Positions 8,164-17,284 of a stretch of DNA of 39,787 nt are shown piece after piece (positions within the stretch are counted from its first letter, which is position 1; every line of letters starts with the position of its first letter). The translations under genes and the position numbers were made by a program. The stretch lies in contig DNPN01000012.1 of NCBI GenBank assembly GCA_003501385.1, positions 7,847 to 47,633 on the forward strand, written 5' to 3'. A model generated the notes under the pieces. The model was not told the DNA's origin and made no database searches. It saw nothing but the letters and a program-made list of their open reading frames with translations. The stretch is from Rhizobium sp. Its GTDB lineage: Bacteria > Pseudomonadota > Alphaproteobacteria > Rhizobiales > Rhizobiaceae.

Positions 8164-8312
8164 ACCCCTCCCCAACCCTCCCCACAAGGGGGAGGGAGCC
8201 AGTTGGCGTTTGAGGCATCCCGATATTTTTCTTAATAAATCAACAGGATGCAAGACAACAGCAAAGCATTCGACATACCCCTTCCCCCTTGTGGGGAGGG
8301 TTGGGGAGGGGT
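8164..8312. repeat. Extragenic inverted repeat, 30-bp perfect arms
   Basis: Arms at 8164-8193 and 8283-8312 are exact reverse complements. Each contains CTCCCCAACCCTCCCC and CAAGGGGGA, around an 89-bp spacer. The element fills most of the gap between the binding-protein and permease genes. C-rich palindromes of this kind are scattered in rhizobial genomes. If transcribed, the pair would make a very stable hairpin that could lower downstream expression or protect the binding-protein mRNA 3' end, a common way to make more binding protein than permease. A related core recurs at 38309-38350. Confidence 0.85.
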
Positions 8313-8365
8313 TTCGCAACGCCTCAAAGGACCCGTGCCGTATACGATGATCAGAAGGACCACCC

Positions 8366-9193
8366 ATGTTTCAAAACCGCACTGAAGCCCTGATGCTGGC
8401 GCTGCCCGCTGCGCTATTTGCAGGCGTGGTGTTTCTGGTTCCGGTTCTTCTGCTGCTATCCGAGAGCTTCCACTCCGGCAGCAGTTGGAGCTTTTCGGCC
8501 TATACGGCGTTTTTCTCCGAGCCACTCAACAGAACAGTCTTCTGGCGCACGCTGAAACTGGGCCTTGAAGTCACCGCCGTTTCCGCCATTCTCGGCTATG
8601 CCGCAGCCTACGCCATAGTTGCCCTACCCGCCAATTCCAAAGGCCGGATGATTGGCCTGATCATGCTACCAATGATGATCTCGCCCGTGGCGCGCACCTA
8701 TGCATGGATTGTCATCCTGGGCCGCACCGGCATTGTCAATCAAGCCCTGCAAGGCCTTGGCATCATGAACAGCCCCGCCCGTATTCTCTTCACGGAGACA
8801 GCGATTTTCATTGGCCTGTTGCAACTTTTCCTGCCGCTGATGATCATTTCGCTGATCAGCGCGCTGGAAAACCTGCCAAAAGATGTTGTGCCCGCCGCCC
8901 GTGTGCTAGGGGCCAATTGGTTGCAGATTTTCTGGAAAGTCATTTTGCCACTCACCAAGGAAGGTCTGGTGATTGGCGGCACGCTGGTGTTTACCGGCTC
9001 GCTCACAGCCTATATCACGCCTGCCATTCTGGGCGGCTCGAAAGTGCTGATGCTGGAGACCTTGCTGTATCAGCAGGTCAGCGTTGCCAATGATTTTGTC
9101 TCAGCCAGTGTCATCGCCCTTGTGCTGGTGGCCATGAGCTTTGCCGCCAACCTGCTGCTGAAACGCATTGCCACAGCAAAGGCCACCGCATGA
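8366..9193 (+). CDS. ABC transporter permease (PotB-like)
   Basis: An inner-membrane permease of 275 residues with about six hydrophobic segments. It has the cytoplasmic coupling loop PKDVVPAARVLGANWLQIFWKV-type EAA motif (about residues 171-197), which docks on the ATPase. An AGAAGGAC Shine-Dalgarno supports ATG 8366. Its stop overlaps the next permease start as ATGA. It forms a heterodimeric channel with that protein for import of the substrate bound by the protein at 7100. Confidence 0.9.
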   Translation: MFQNRTEALMLALPAALFAGVVFLVPVLLLLSESFHSGSSWSFSAYTAFFSEPLNRTVFWRTLKLGLEVTAVSAILGYAAAYAIVALPANSKGRMIGLIMLPMMISPVARTYAWIVILGRTGIVNQALQGLGIMNSPARILFTETAIFIGLLQLFLPLMIISLISALENLPKDVVPAARVLGANWLQIFWKVILPLTKEGLVIGGTLVFTGSLTAYITPAILGGSKVLMLETLLYQQVSVANDFVSASVIALVLVAMSFAANLLLKRIATAKATA

Positions 9194-9981
9194 CCCAATC
9201 ACGCTTTTCCCCCACCCCCTCAAACATGATTTTGTGGCTGGTCATTCTGTTTTTGATTGGCCCATTTCTGATCATCGTTGCCGCTTCTTTCTCGGCGGGG
9301 GATACGCTGGCCTTTCCACCGCAGGGCTTTTCGGTGAAGTGGATTGCCAAGGTGTTTACGGTGGAAAGTTTTCGCCAGAGCTTTGTCACCTCCATGGTGC
9401 TGGCGATTGGCGGCACGCTTCTGGCGCTCCTTCTCGGCGTTCCGGCCTCTTACGCCATGTCGCGCTATCGCCTGCCCTTTGCGGAAACCGTGCGCACCAT
9501 TGTCTCGGCTCCGGTGATTGTGCCGGGGATTATCGTCGGCCTTGCACTTCTGCGCTATTTTGTGGTGCCGATTGGCATGCCGATTACGCTGGCGCTGTTT
9601 TTGGCCCATACGGCGCTGGTCTTGCCCTATGCGGTGCGGGTGGTGTCGGCAAGCCTTGGCAATCTGCGCTCCGATATGGAAGAGGCGGCGGTGCTGCTGG
9701 GATGCTCGCGCGTTGGTGCGTTTTTCCGGGTGGTGCTGCCCAATATTCGCGGCGGCATTCTGTCTGCCTTCATTCTCGGTTTTGTCACCAGTTTCAATCA
9801 GGTGCCGGTGTCGCTGTTTCTCTCCGGGCCGGGGGTTAGAACCCTGCCCGTGGATATGCTGGGCTATATGGAAATCGTGTTTGATCCCTCCATTGCTGCC
9901 CTGTCTTCGCTGCTGGCTTTTCTGTCCATGGGCATAGTCTTGCTCGCCGAACGCTTCGTTGGATTTTCCCGCTATGTCTGA
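9190..9981 (+). CDS. ABC transporter permease (PotC-like)
   Basis: The second inner-membrane permease, 263 residues with about six hydrophobic segments. Its EAA coupling loop reads EEAAVLLGCSRVGAFFRVVLP. It starts in an ATGA overlap with the first permease, and the ATPase begins before its own stop codon, so the three transport genes are translationally coupled. The family is the spermidine/putrescine, iron and sulfate-type importer group; specificity is set by the binding protein. Confidence 0.9.
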   Translation: MTQSRFSPTPSNMILWLVILFLIGPFLIIVAASFSAGDTLAFPPQGFSVKWIAKVFTVESFRQSFVTSMVLAIGGTLLALLLGVPASYAMSRYRLPFAETVRTIVSAPVIVPGIIVGLALLRYFVVPIGMPITLALFLAHTALVLPYAVRVVSASLGNLRSDMEEAAVLLGCSRVGAFFRVVLPNIRGGILSAFILGFVTSFNQVPVSLFLSGPGVRTLPVDMLGYMEIVFDPSIAALSSLLAFLSMGIVLLAERFVGFSRYV

Positions 9982-10996
9982 TGTCCCCTCGCTTTCCCTC
10001 GAAAAACTGACGCTGCGCTACGGCAACACCGTGGCCGTCGAAAGCCTTGATCTCACCATTGGCAAAGGCGAGCTGGTGGCCCTGCTTGGCCCCTCGGGCT
10101 GCGGCAAAACCACCACCATGCGGGCCATTGCAGGCCTTCTTGCCCCCAGCAGCGGCACCATCCGTCTGGATGGTGCAGACATTACGCGCGTGCCCGCCAA
10201 CAAGCGGCAGATTGGCCTGATGTTTCAATCCTATGCGCTGTTTCCCCATCTCACCGTGTTTGACAATGTCGCCTTTGGCCTGAAACTAAAGGGCATCAAG
10301 GGCGCTGATCTGCGCAATCGAGTGGAAAGCGGCCTGAAATCCGTGGGACTGATGGATTATGCCAAGCGCAAGCCGCCAGAGCTTTCCGGCGGTCAGCAAC
10401 AGCGTGTGGCGCTGGCCCGCTCCATGGTGATGGAGCCGAAGGTTCTGCTGCTGGATGAACCCCTCTCAAACCTCGATGCACGCTTGCGGCTGGATATGCG
10501 CACGGAGCTTCAACGGGTGCAAAAGGAAACCGGCGTGACAATGATTTTCGTCACCCACGATCAGGCCGAAGCCTTGGCTCTGGCCGACCGCATTGTGGTT
10601 ATGCGCGCTGGAGCCATTGAGCAGATTGGCACGCCGGAAGAGATTTACAACGCGCCCGTCTCGCATTTCGTGGCCGATTTTGTCGGCTTTGAAAACATCT
10701 ACACCATCCGGGGTGGCAAGCTCTATGCAGACCAAACCCTTGTGCCAGTGGAGGGCCGCCTTCCCGATGTCGCCGGTCTGGCCTTTCGCCCGCGTGCCAT
10801 CACGCTGGGGCAAGGCCAATTGCGTGGCACGGTGCGCGGCACCGCCTTTGCGGGCGGCACGCGCGAATATGTGCTGGAAACGACCTTCGGCGTGGTGAAA
10901 GCCGAAGCCGATGCGGCCCTTCCCGCCTATCACCTTGGGCAAGAGGTGATGTTTGATCTACCCATAGAACGCGCCGCCGTTCTTGCACGCACTTAA
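9974..10996 (+). CDS. ABC transporter ATPase (PotA/FbpC-like)
   Basis: The cytoplasmic ATPase powering the importer, 340 residues. It shows Walker A GPSGCGKTT (Lys45), Q-loop FQSYALFPHLTV, signature LSGGQQQ at 137-143, Walker B LLLDEP (Asp161-Glu162) and switch His195. The C-terminal part after about residue 240 is a TOBE-type regulatory domain. I use ATG 9974, which overlaps the permease stop by 8 bp, instead of an upstream in-frame TTG at 9959 that lacks a Shine-Dalgarno. A nucleoside hydrolase gene follows after 9 bp. Confidence 0.92.
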   Translation: MSDVPSLSLEKLTLRYGNTVAVESLDLTIGKGELVALLGPSGCGKTTTMRAIAGLLAPSSGTIRLDGADITRVPANKRQIGLMFQSYALFPHLTVFDNVAFGLKLKGIKGADLRNRVESGLKSVGLMDYAKRKPPELSGGQQQRVALARSMVMEPKVLLLDEPLSNLDARLRLDMRTELQRVQKETGVTMIFVTHDQAEALALADRIVVMRAGAIEQIGTPEEIYNAPVSHFVADFVGFENIYTIRGGKLYADQTLVPVEGRLPDVAGLAFRPRAITLGQGQLRGTVRGTAFAGGTREYVLETTFGVVKAEADAALPAYHLGQEVMFDLPIERAAVLART

Positions 10997-11005
10997 GAGG
11001 TCATC

Positions 11006-11932
11006 ATGGGTATCTGGATTGATACGGATATGGGCTTTGATGACATTGCCGCCATTTTGGTGGTGCAGCATCAAGGCATCAAGATTGATGGCATTTCCCT
11101 GACGTTTGGCAATGCGCCGCTGGATCAGGTGCTCCGCAATGCGGCCGGTGCCGCCAAGGCATTCGGCTGGAATTACCCAATGCATGCCGGGCAAGATAAA
11201 CCCGTGCTGGCGGTGATGGCAACTGCCACCGCCATTTTGGGCAAAACCGGCATTCCCACCATTGGCCTTTCCTTGCCGAAAAGTTCCAGACTGCCACAGG
11301 GCAATGCTTTTCTGGCCCTATGCGACTGGCTGGCCAAAGCGGATGGACCAAAGCGCATTCTTGCCCTTGGGCCGCTGGCCAATCTGGCCGTGCTGACCCT
11401 TGCCAGACCGGATCTGGCCGCAAATATTGATGAATTGGTCTGGATGGGCGGCGGCCTCACCCGTGGCAATCACACGGCTTCCGCCGAATTTAACGCGCTG
11501 GCCGACCCGGAAGCTTTGGCCATTGTGCTGGCCCATGGCCTGCCGCTGAAAATGGTGGATCTGGATTTTTGCCGCAAGATCACCGCAACACTGGATGATG
11601 TCGCCCCGATCCGCGCAGCAGGCGGTAAAAATGCCGCCCTGCTGGCGGATATGACAGCGGGTTTCATCAACATTGCCCTCTCACGCGGACGCCCCAGCAT
11701 GGCGCTCTATGATCCGGCAGCCGCCGCCGTGTTTGCCAATCCGCACCTTGCACGATTTGAACCGGCTTTCATTGGCGTGGAACTGGCAGGCAGCCTCACC
11801 CGTGGGCGTACGGTGGTGGAAACACGCGCCACCCATGCCCCGTTCAATGCCGCCTATGCCGGGGATTGCGATGCGCCCGCACTTCGCAAAATCGTGCTGG
11901 ATGCGCTAGAAGCAGAGGCCGCAAAGCTGTGA
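11006..11932 (+). CDS. Nucleoside hydrolase (inosine-uridine preferring family)
   Basis: Splits the N-glycosidic bond of a ribonucleoside to give a free base and ribose, in the cytosol. The 308-residue protein begins with the Ca2+-binding and catalytic DTDMGFDD motif (Asp6, Asp8, Asp12, Asp13). It has LGPLANLAVLT near residue 120 and a C-terminal YDP segment matching the last metal ligand of the family. GAGG precedes ATG 11006. It lies 9 bp after the transporter ATPase, and the adenine deaminase starts inside its stop codon (GTGA). The neighbours point to a purine nucleoside such as adenosine as substrate. Family members vary in base preference, so this is inferred. Confidence 0.9.
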   Translation: MGIWIDTDMGFDDIAAILVVQHQGIKIDGISLTFGNAPLDQVLRNAAGAAKAFGWNYPMHAGQDKPVLAVMATATAILGKTGIPTIGLSLPKSSRLPQGNAFLALCDWLAKADGPKRILALGPLANLAVLTLARPDLAANIDELVWMGGGLTRGNHTASAEFNALADPEALAIVLAHGLPLKMVDLDFCRKITATLDDVAPIRAAGGKNAALLADMTAGFINIALSRGRPSMALYDPAAAAVFANPHLARFEPAFIGVELAGSLTRGRTVVETRATHAPFNAAYAGDCDAPALRKIVLDALEAEAAKL

Positions 11933-13698
11933 TCACTTCCGAACCCTTTGATCTTGCTGATCCCGCCCTTCGCCTTCGTGCCACCGCAGCCGCAAGAGGA
12001 GCAGCCCCGTTTGATCTGTTGATCATCAACGGAACCGTGGTGGATATGGTCACGGGCGAGCAGCGCGCTGCCGACATTGGCCTTGTTGGTGCATTGATTG
12101 CCTCTGTTCACACGCCGGGATCGCGTGGTGATGCGCAAGAGATCATCGATGCCAAGGGCGGCTTTGTCTGCCCTGGCCTGATCGACACCCATATGCATGT
12201 CGAAAGCTCGATGATCACCCCCGCCACCTATGCGTCCGCCGTGGTGCCGCGTGGCGTAACCACTGTGGTGTGGGACCCGCATGAATTGGGCAATGTGCAT
12301 GGCATTGCAGGCGTGGATTGGGTGCTTAAAGCCACGCGAGACTTGCCTTTGCGCTTCATTGTGCTGGCCCCCTCTTGTGTGCCATCGGCACCGGGGCTTG
12401 AGCGGGCAGGTGCGGATTTTGACGCGGACACCCTTGCCAGCCTTCTCGCCAGACCCGAAATCGGCGGCATTGCCGAAATGATGAACATGCATGGCGTGAT
12501 CGAGGGTGATCCGCGCATGAGCGGCATTGTTCACGCAGGTCTTGCCGCAGGCAAACCCGTCTGCGGCCACGCCCGCAGTTTGACCGGACCGGACCTCGCG
12601 GCTTTCATGGCCGCCGGTGTCAGCTCGGATCACGAACTGGTCTCCGGTGATGATCTGATAGAAAAGCTGCGCGCAGGCCTGACCATCGAGCTGCGCGGCT
12701 CGCATGATCATCTTTTGCCGGAATTTGTTGAGGTGCTCAATAAACTCGGCCACCTGCCGCAAACCGTCACGCTTTGCACAGATGATGTTTTTCCCGATGA
12801 TCTGTTTGCCGCAGGCGGGCTGGATGATGTGGTGCGGCGCTTGGTGCGCTATGGGCTGAAACCCGAATGGGCCTTGCAGGCCGCCACCTTGAACGCCGCA
12901 CGGCGTCTGAAGCGTGATGATCTCGGCCTGATTGCCGCAGGCCGACGTGCCGATCTGGTGATTTTTGATGATTTAGCGGATTTTAATGCGCGGCTGGTTT
13001 TGGTCAATGGTGCGGTGATCTCTGCGGGCAAAGACCTGCCCCAGACAGATGCCGGGTCTTTCACCCAATCCATGAACATCAACTCCCTCACAGCGGATGA
13101 TTTTCGCCTTCGCTCGGATGCCAAACGGGTGCGCGTTGCCACCATTGACCGCCCTCGCTTTACAAGCTGGGGTGAGGCAGAGGTTGACGTGCTCAATGGC
13201 TTTGTCCTTCCCCCGCACGGCTCCACCCTGATAGCCGTTGCCCATCGGCATGGATTGGCGGACAGCACCCCACGCGTCGGATTTTTGCGTGAATGGGGCG
13301 CATGGAACGGGGCCTTTGCAACGACAATCTCTCATGACAGCCATAACCTCACCGTGTTTGGCGGCAATGCCAAAGACATGGCTGTGGCCGCCAATGCCGT
13401 GATTGCGGCGGGGGGCGGCATGGCTGTTGCCAGTGCAGGTGTGGTGAAGGCGCTTCTGCCCCTGCCCATCTCCGGGCTGGTATCCGAGGCCCCATTGAGC
13501 GATGTGGCAAACGGCTTTGCCGCGCTGCGCACCGCCATGAATAGTGTTGTGGCTTGGCAGCCACCTTACCTGATCTTCAAGGCCTGCTTTGGCGCAACGC
13601 TTGCCTGCAACACAGGTCCACACCAGACAGACCTTGGCATCGCGGATGTATTGACCGGCACCGTGCTGGCCTCGCCCATCCTCAGCATCGTGCAATAG
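11929..13698 (+). CDS. ade: Adenine deaminase
   Basis: Converts adenine to hypoxanthine and ammonia. The 589-residue protein belongs to the amidohydrolase superfamily. A small beta domain is followed by the metal-binding DTHMHVESSM (His88, His90), then VWDPHELGNV and a GHARSLTG segment. The C-terminal adenine deaminase domain begins near residue 390 and contains the conserved GGGMAVA-type stretch. Length and domain order match bacterial Ade. I choose GTG 11929, in a 4-bp GTGA overlap with the nucleoside hydrolase; an earlier ATG at 11866 would overlap that gene far more. Together the two enzymes turn adenosine into hypoxanthine. Confidence 0.93.
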   Translation: MITSEPFDLADPALRLRATAAARGAAPFDLLIINGTVVDMVTGEQRAADIGLVGALIASVHTPGSRGDAQEIIDAKGGFVCPGLIDTHMHVESSMITPATYASAVVPRGVTTVVWDPHELGNVHGIAGVDWVLKATRDLPLRFIVLAPSCVPSAPGLERAGADFDADTLASLLARPEIGGIAEMMNMHGVIEGDPRMSGIVHAGLAAGKPVCGHARSLTGPDLAAFMAAGVSSDHELVSGDDLIEKLRAGLTIELRGSHDHLLPEFVEVLNKLGHLPQTVTLCTDDVFPDDLFAAGGLDDVVRRLVRYGLKPEWALQAATLNAARRLKRDDLGLIAAGRRADLVIFDDLADFNARLVLVNGAVISAGKDLPQTDAGSFTQSMNINSLTADDFRLRSDAKRVRVATIDRPRFTSWGEAEVDVLNGFVLPPHGSTLIAVAHRHGLADSTPRVGFLREWGAWNGAFATTISHDSHNLTVFGGNAKDMAVAANAVIAAGGGMAVASAGVVKALLPLPISGLVSEAPLSDVANGFAALRTAMNSVVAWQPPYLIFKACFGATLACNTGPHQTDLGIADVLTGTVLASPILSIVQ

Positions 13699-13707
13699 GA
13701 TCAAACC

Positions 13708-14862
13708 ATGAGCGACGATATCGCCTTTCTCACCGCACTTCGCCATGATCTGCACGCCCACCCGGAGCTTGGCTTTGAGGAAGAGCGCACCTCGGCGATT
13801 GTTGCAAAATTGCTGGAAGAGGCAGGATTGAGCGTGCATCGCGGCTTGGGCGGCACCGGCGTGGTGGGCACATTGCAGGTGGGCAATGGCACCCGCGCCA
13901 TTGGCCTTCGCGCCGATATGGATGCGCTGGCCATGCCGGAGATGGCGGATCGGCCCTATAAATCAAAGGTTGCTGGCAAAATGCACGCCTGCGGCCACGA
14001 TGGCCATACCACGCTCTTGATTGGAGCCGCCCGCCAACTGGTGAAAGCGCGCAATTTTTCCGGCACGGTGCATTTCATCTTCCAGCCTGCCGAGGAAGGC
14101 CGTGGCGGAGCAAAACGCATGGTGGAAGATGGCCTGTTTCGGCTTTTCCCCTGCGATGCCGTCTATGGCTTGCACAATATGCCGGGGCTGGATACCGATG
14201 AAATCGCCGTGGTGGAAGGCCCGCAACTGGCCTCATCCGATAGCTGGCGCGTGACCTTTCGTGGCACTGGCACCCACGGTGCTAAACCACATCTGGGCCG
14301 CGACCCCATCACCGCCATGGGCACGTTTTTGGCAGCTCTGCAAACCATTGTTGGCCGGGTGGTGGACCCGCTTCAGCCCGCCGTGGTCAGCGCCTGCTCG
14401 GTGCAGGCAGGTGACCCGAAAGCGCTGAATGTGATCCCTGATCTGGTGGAGATTGGTGGCACAGCGCGGGCCTATTCTGCAAAGGTGCGCGACCAGCTGG
14501 AAGAAGAAATTGGCCGCCTTGCCCATGGCACTGCAAGCATGTTCGGCATTGCCGCCGACTATCACTTTCAACGCCGTATTCCGCCTGTGATCAACCACCC
14601 GGAGGCAACTGCCCGCGCATTGATTGCCGCCCAAGACGTGTTTGGCGAAAAAGTCCGCACCAGCTTCCCACCCTCGACAGCCGGTGATGACTTCGCCTTT
14701 TTCGCAGGCGAAGCCCCCGGCTGCTATGTCTGGCTGGGCAATGGGCCTGCGATGGATGGGGCATTGCACCATAACACCGCCTATGATTTCAACGATGCCG
14801 CCATCGGCCCCGGCGTCCGCTTCTGGGCGAGGTTGGTCGAGTGCGAATTACCAGCAGAATAG
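13708..14862 (+). CDS. M20 family amidohydrolase (hippurate / IAA-amino acid hydrolase type)
   Basis: A zinc-dependent amidohydrolase of 384 residues that splits N-acyl amino acid type bonds. Metal ligands are visible in MHACGHDGH (Cys95, His97) and PAEEGRGG (about residues 129-136). The substrate-contact segment GTGTHGAKPHLGRDP and the C-terminal STAGDDFAFF and NTAYDFNDAAI are also typical. This is the M20D subgroup that includes hippurate hydrolase and plant IAA-amino acid hydrolases; it is not the allantoate/carbamoylase subgroup. It lies 9 bp after adenine deaminase in the purine operon. Its role there is unclear. It may remove an acyl or amino acid group from a conjugated nucleobase, or handle a different import substrate. 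Confidence 0.87.
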   Translation: MSDDIAFLTALRHDLHAHPELGFEEERTSAIVAKLLEEAGLSVHRGLGGTGVVGTLQVGNGTRAIGLRADMDALAMPEMADRPYKSKVAGKMHACGHDGHTTLLIGAARQLVKARNFSGTVHFIFQPAEEGRGGAKRMVEDGLFRLFPCDAVYGLHNMPGLDTDEIAVVEGPQLASSDSWRVTFRGTGTHGAKPHLGRDPITAMGTFLAALQTIVGRVVDPLQPAVVSACSVQAGDPKALNVIPDLVEIGGTARAYSAKVRDQLEEEIGRLAHGTASMFGIAADYHFQRRIPPVINHPEATARALIAAQDVFGEKVRTSFPPSTAGDDFAFFAGEAPGCYVWLGNGPAMDGALHHNTAYDFNDAAIGPGVRFWARLVECELPAE

Positions 14863-14871
14863 GTGAGAGCC

Positions 14872-15549
14872 ATGCAACCCCATGATTTCTGGCAGGTCTT
14901 GCATCCACCCGGCACATTTGCGGTGAAGGGCGGCTATGAGCATTTTTATCCCGCAACCCTTCGCAACGGGCAAAAGCTCCAACTGCCCATCCGCCCCCTC
15001 AGTGATGGCCGCCATGCACTGGCTTCCCTGATCATCAATCAGGCAAGCTTTGCGGTTGTCGATGCCTTGGCAGAAGACCTCGCCACACGACTTCAACCTT
15101 ATGCACCAGAGGTCATCATTGGCCTGCCAACCCTTGGCCTGACTCTGGCATCAGAGGTTGCCAAAAAGCTGGGCCATAGCCGCTATGTGCCGCTCGGCAC
15201 CTCGCGCAAATTCTGGTACGAGGATGGGCTGTCAGTTCCCCTTTCGTCCATTACCACGCCAGACCAGATCAAGCGGCTTTATATCGATCCGCGCATGTTG
15301 CCGCTAATCAAAGACGCACGCATCGCCCTGATTGATGATGTGATTTCCAGCGGTACATCCATCAAAGCGGGCCTGTCTCTTCTTTCATCATGCGGCATAA
15401 CGCCTGTCGTGATTGGCGCGGCCATGCTGCAATCTGATCGGTGGAAGTCCTCCCTCGCTTCACTCACCGAGATCGTTGAGGGCTGTTTTGCAACCCCCAT
15501 GCTGGAGCGGGATAAAGACGGAATTTGGCAGGCGACCATTCCGGCTTAA
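14872..15549 (+). CDS. Purine-type phosphoribosyltransferase
   Basis: Joins a free base to PRPP to make a nucleotide, closing the salvage route. The 225-residue protein has the PRPP-binding motif ALIDDVISSGTS (Asp155-Asp156, loop 157-163) and the upstream IIGLPTLGLTLASEVAKKLG segment seen in adenine and xanthine phosphoribosyltransferases. It is longer than typical Apt (about 180 residues), with an N-terminal extension of about 75 residues. I choose ATG 14872, preceded by AGGTGAG; a GTG at 14863 is open but has no Shine-Dalgarno. It is the last gene of the operon, 9 bp after the M20 gene, and converges on the tannase-family gene with an 8-bp gap. Base specificity is not readable. Confidence 0.82.
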   Translation: MQPHDFWQVLHPPGTFAVKGGYEHFYPATLRNGQKLQLPIRPLSDGRHALASLIINQASFAVVDALAEDLATRLQPYAPEVIIGLPTLGLTLASEVAKKLGHSRYVPLGTSRKFWYEDGLSVPLSSITTPDQIKRLYIDPRMLPLIKDARIALIDDVISSGTSIKAGLSLLSSCGITPVVIGAAMLQSDRWKSSLASLTEIVEGCFATPMLERDKDGIWQATIPA

Positions 15550-15557
15550 AAAGCCTT

Positions 15558-17258
15558 CTACTGGCAAACAAAACTATCCGCAGATTTCGGGTCAGAGCCA
15601 ACATATCTGGCAACTTGCGGATAAGGGCACAGCTTGCGCTTGATATCGCCCAGCGCATCCTGCCCTTCCTTGTTGTCAGCGGTAACGCCCGCCACTATCG
15701 CCTCTGGTGCCTTGCCCTTTTCCACCCAATTCACCAAGGCTGTGAACATGTCGAAATCGTCGGTGGAAGGTCCCCCCGCGCCATGCGGCATGCCAGGCAC
15801 CTGATAGAAGCGGGCAAAATTCCGGGCCTTGCCGCCATTGTTGGCATCCAGCTTCTGATACCAGTCAATGGTATCCACCACCGAAAACACCGGGTCGCCA
15901 TTGCCGTGGAACACAATCATCTTACCGCCCGCATCGCGGAAGGCGGCGAGGTCAGGGTTATCCGCACCCGGCGGCACCATGAAATCATAGGAGGATTCTG
16001 GAAACTCTGCCGTCTTGGCAAAGATTTTCGGCGCATCCGTATCGAAATTGAAGTTCAGCAGAAAATTCTCCAGCTCCTCCGGCGTTCCACCAATTTTAAC
16101 CGGCGGCGTCATGAAGATTTGGGCCAGTGACGGAGCGCCCAGCGTGACAATAAAGGGCATTGCCACCGTGCCATCAGCACCTTTGGGGCCCTCAAGCCTC
16201 CATCTGCTCCAATTGGTCGCAGCCATGCCAGTATCCCAAATCCACGCGCTATAGAGCGATTTACCCGCCGAATCCCGAGGGGATTTTTCCATGGTGGTCA
16301 GCGCTTTGATCTGGGCAGCACTCAGGCAACCATCGCTCGACCCTGCCTTGCATTCCAGCTTGGTCACGTCAAATGCCTTCTGGCAGGCAACACTATCGGC
16401 CACCACGCCATCCACCAAGCCATCCAGCGCATCGCAGCTGGCCAGAATACCCTTTTGCAACACGGTCATGGCGGCAGGTGGGAAAGCGGTGCGAATATCT
16501 CCTGTTACAGGCTTCATGGCCTGCACATCCCATGCATGCTGAATAGCCGCCTTGGGCAGATGATAACCGGGATACCCCACCAGCAACCCGTTGAAGGCAC
16601 CTGGAGAGCGCGCCGCTTCAACAAGGGCGTGGCGACCGCCATTGGAGCCACCCATGCCATATTTGAAACGCACCGGCTTGCCGTAATAGGTTTCAACAAT
16701 TTTCAACGCTGCCGGGTTCAGAGTTTCAATGGCGGTATAGCCATAATCACGCCGCGCCTGCGGGTCAAAGCCAAAGCGTGCACCACCGGCAAGCCCTGCA
16801 TCCTTCACCGCCAACGCGTCATGGCCAGAATCGCTGGACACAACTGCAAAGCCCATTCCAAGTGCTGTCTTGCTGCGGTCTCCACCCATCACCTGCCCAA
16901 GGGCGGGGACGACAAAGCCATCATTGCCGCCGTTGAACTGATGGACAAAATCGCCATTCCAGCCATCCGGCAAACGCAATTCAAACGAGATAGCATAATC
17001 CTGCCCGTCAACGCCCTTGTGGGCACCAATCTTTCCAAGCACCACACAATGATTGACCGGGGATTTGTCACTTTTGCCAATGGCGTCGCCTGCGGCTGAA
17101 ATTTTGCTGGATTGAATGGTCAGACCTGCAATATTGAATGTTGCGCCAGCCAACGCTTCGCAGGTCATTTTTTCTGCCGCCAAAGCTGGAGTCGTGCCGC
17201 CAGAAATCGCAGCCGCGCCGATCAAGGCGCCGATGGCACCCGTTACAAATTGTTTCAT
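15558..17258 (-). CDS. Exported tannase/feruloyl esterase family protein
   Basis: A serine esterase of the tannase family, which cleaves gallate or ferulate esters of plant phenolics, here exported. The 566-residue protein has a signal peptide ending near ALA at residue 27. The nucleophile is Ser205 in GMGGSNGGRH. Asp455 (HGNGDP) and His492 (GMPHG) complete a likely triad. A Cys-flanked loop, C275-DALDGLVDGVVAD-C292, resembles the Ca2+-binding lid segment. The family's CS-D-HC disulfide next to Ser and His is missing: residues 204 and 493 are Gly. Start ATG 17258 has a GGAGGA Shine-Dalgarno; upstream in-frame ATG 17285 lacks one. It is divergent from glycerate kinase across a 183-bp gap holding a palindrome. 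The ester substrate is unknown. Confidence 0.83.
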   Translation of the reverse strand: MKQFVTGAIGALIGAAAISGGTTPALAAEKMTCEALAGATFNIAGLTIQSSKISAAGDAIGKSDKSPVNHCVVLGKIGAHKGVDGQDYAISFELRLPDGWNGDFVHQFNGGNDGFVVPALGQVMGGDRSKTALGMGFAVVSSDSGHDALAVKDAGLAGGARFGFDPQARRDYGYTAIETLNPAALKIVETYYGKPVRFKYGMGGSNGGRHALVEAARSPGAFNGLLVGYPGYHLPKAAIQHAWDVQAMKPVTGDIRTAFPPAAMTVLQKGILASCDALDGLVDGVVADSVACQKAFDVTKLECKAGSSDGCLSAAQIKALTTMEKSPRDSAGKSLYSAWIWDTGMAATNWSRWRLEGPKGADGTVAMPFIVTLGAPSLAQIFMTPPVKIGGTPEELENFLLNFNFDTDAPKIFAKTAEFPESSYDFMVPPGADNPDLAAFRDAGGKMIVFHGNGDPVFSVVDTIDWYQKLDANNGGKARNFARFYQVPGMPHGAGGPSTDDFDMFTALVNWVEKGKAPEAIVAGVTADNKEGQDALGDIKRKLCPYPQVARYVGSDPKSADSFVCQ

Positions 17259-17284
17259 ATTGTCCTCCAACTCAAAATAAGCCA

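Noticed and set aside
13708..14862. Calling the M20 enzyme allantoate amidohydrolase because it lies among purine genes
   Set aside because: Its motifs (HACGHDGH, PAEEGRGG, TAGDDFAFF) are those of the hippurate/IAA-conjugate hydrolase subgroup, not the carbamoylase/allantoate subgroup.
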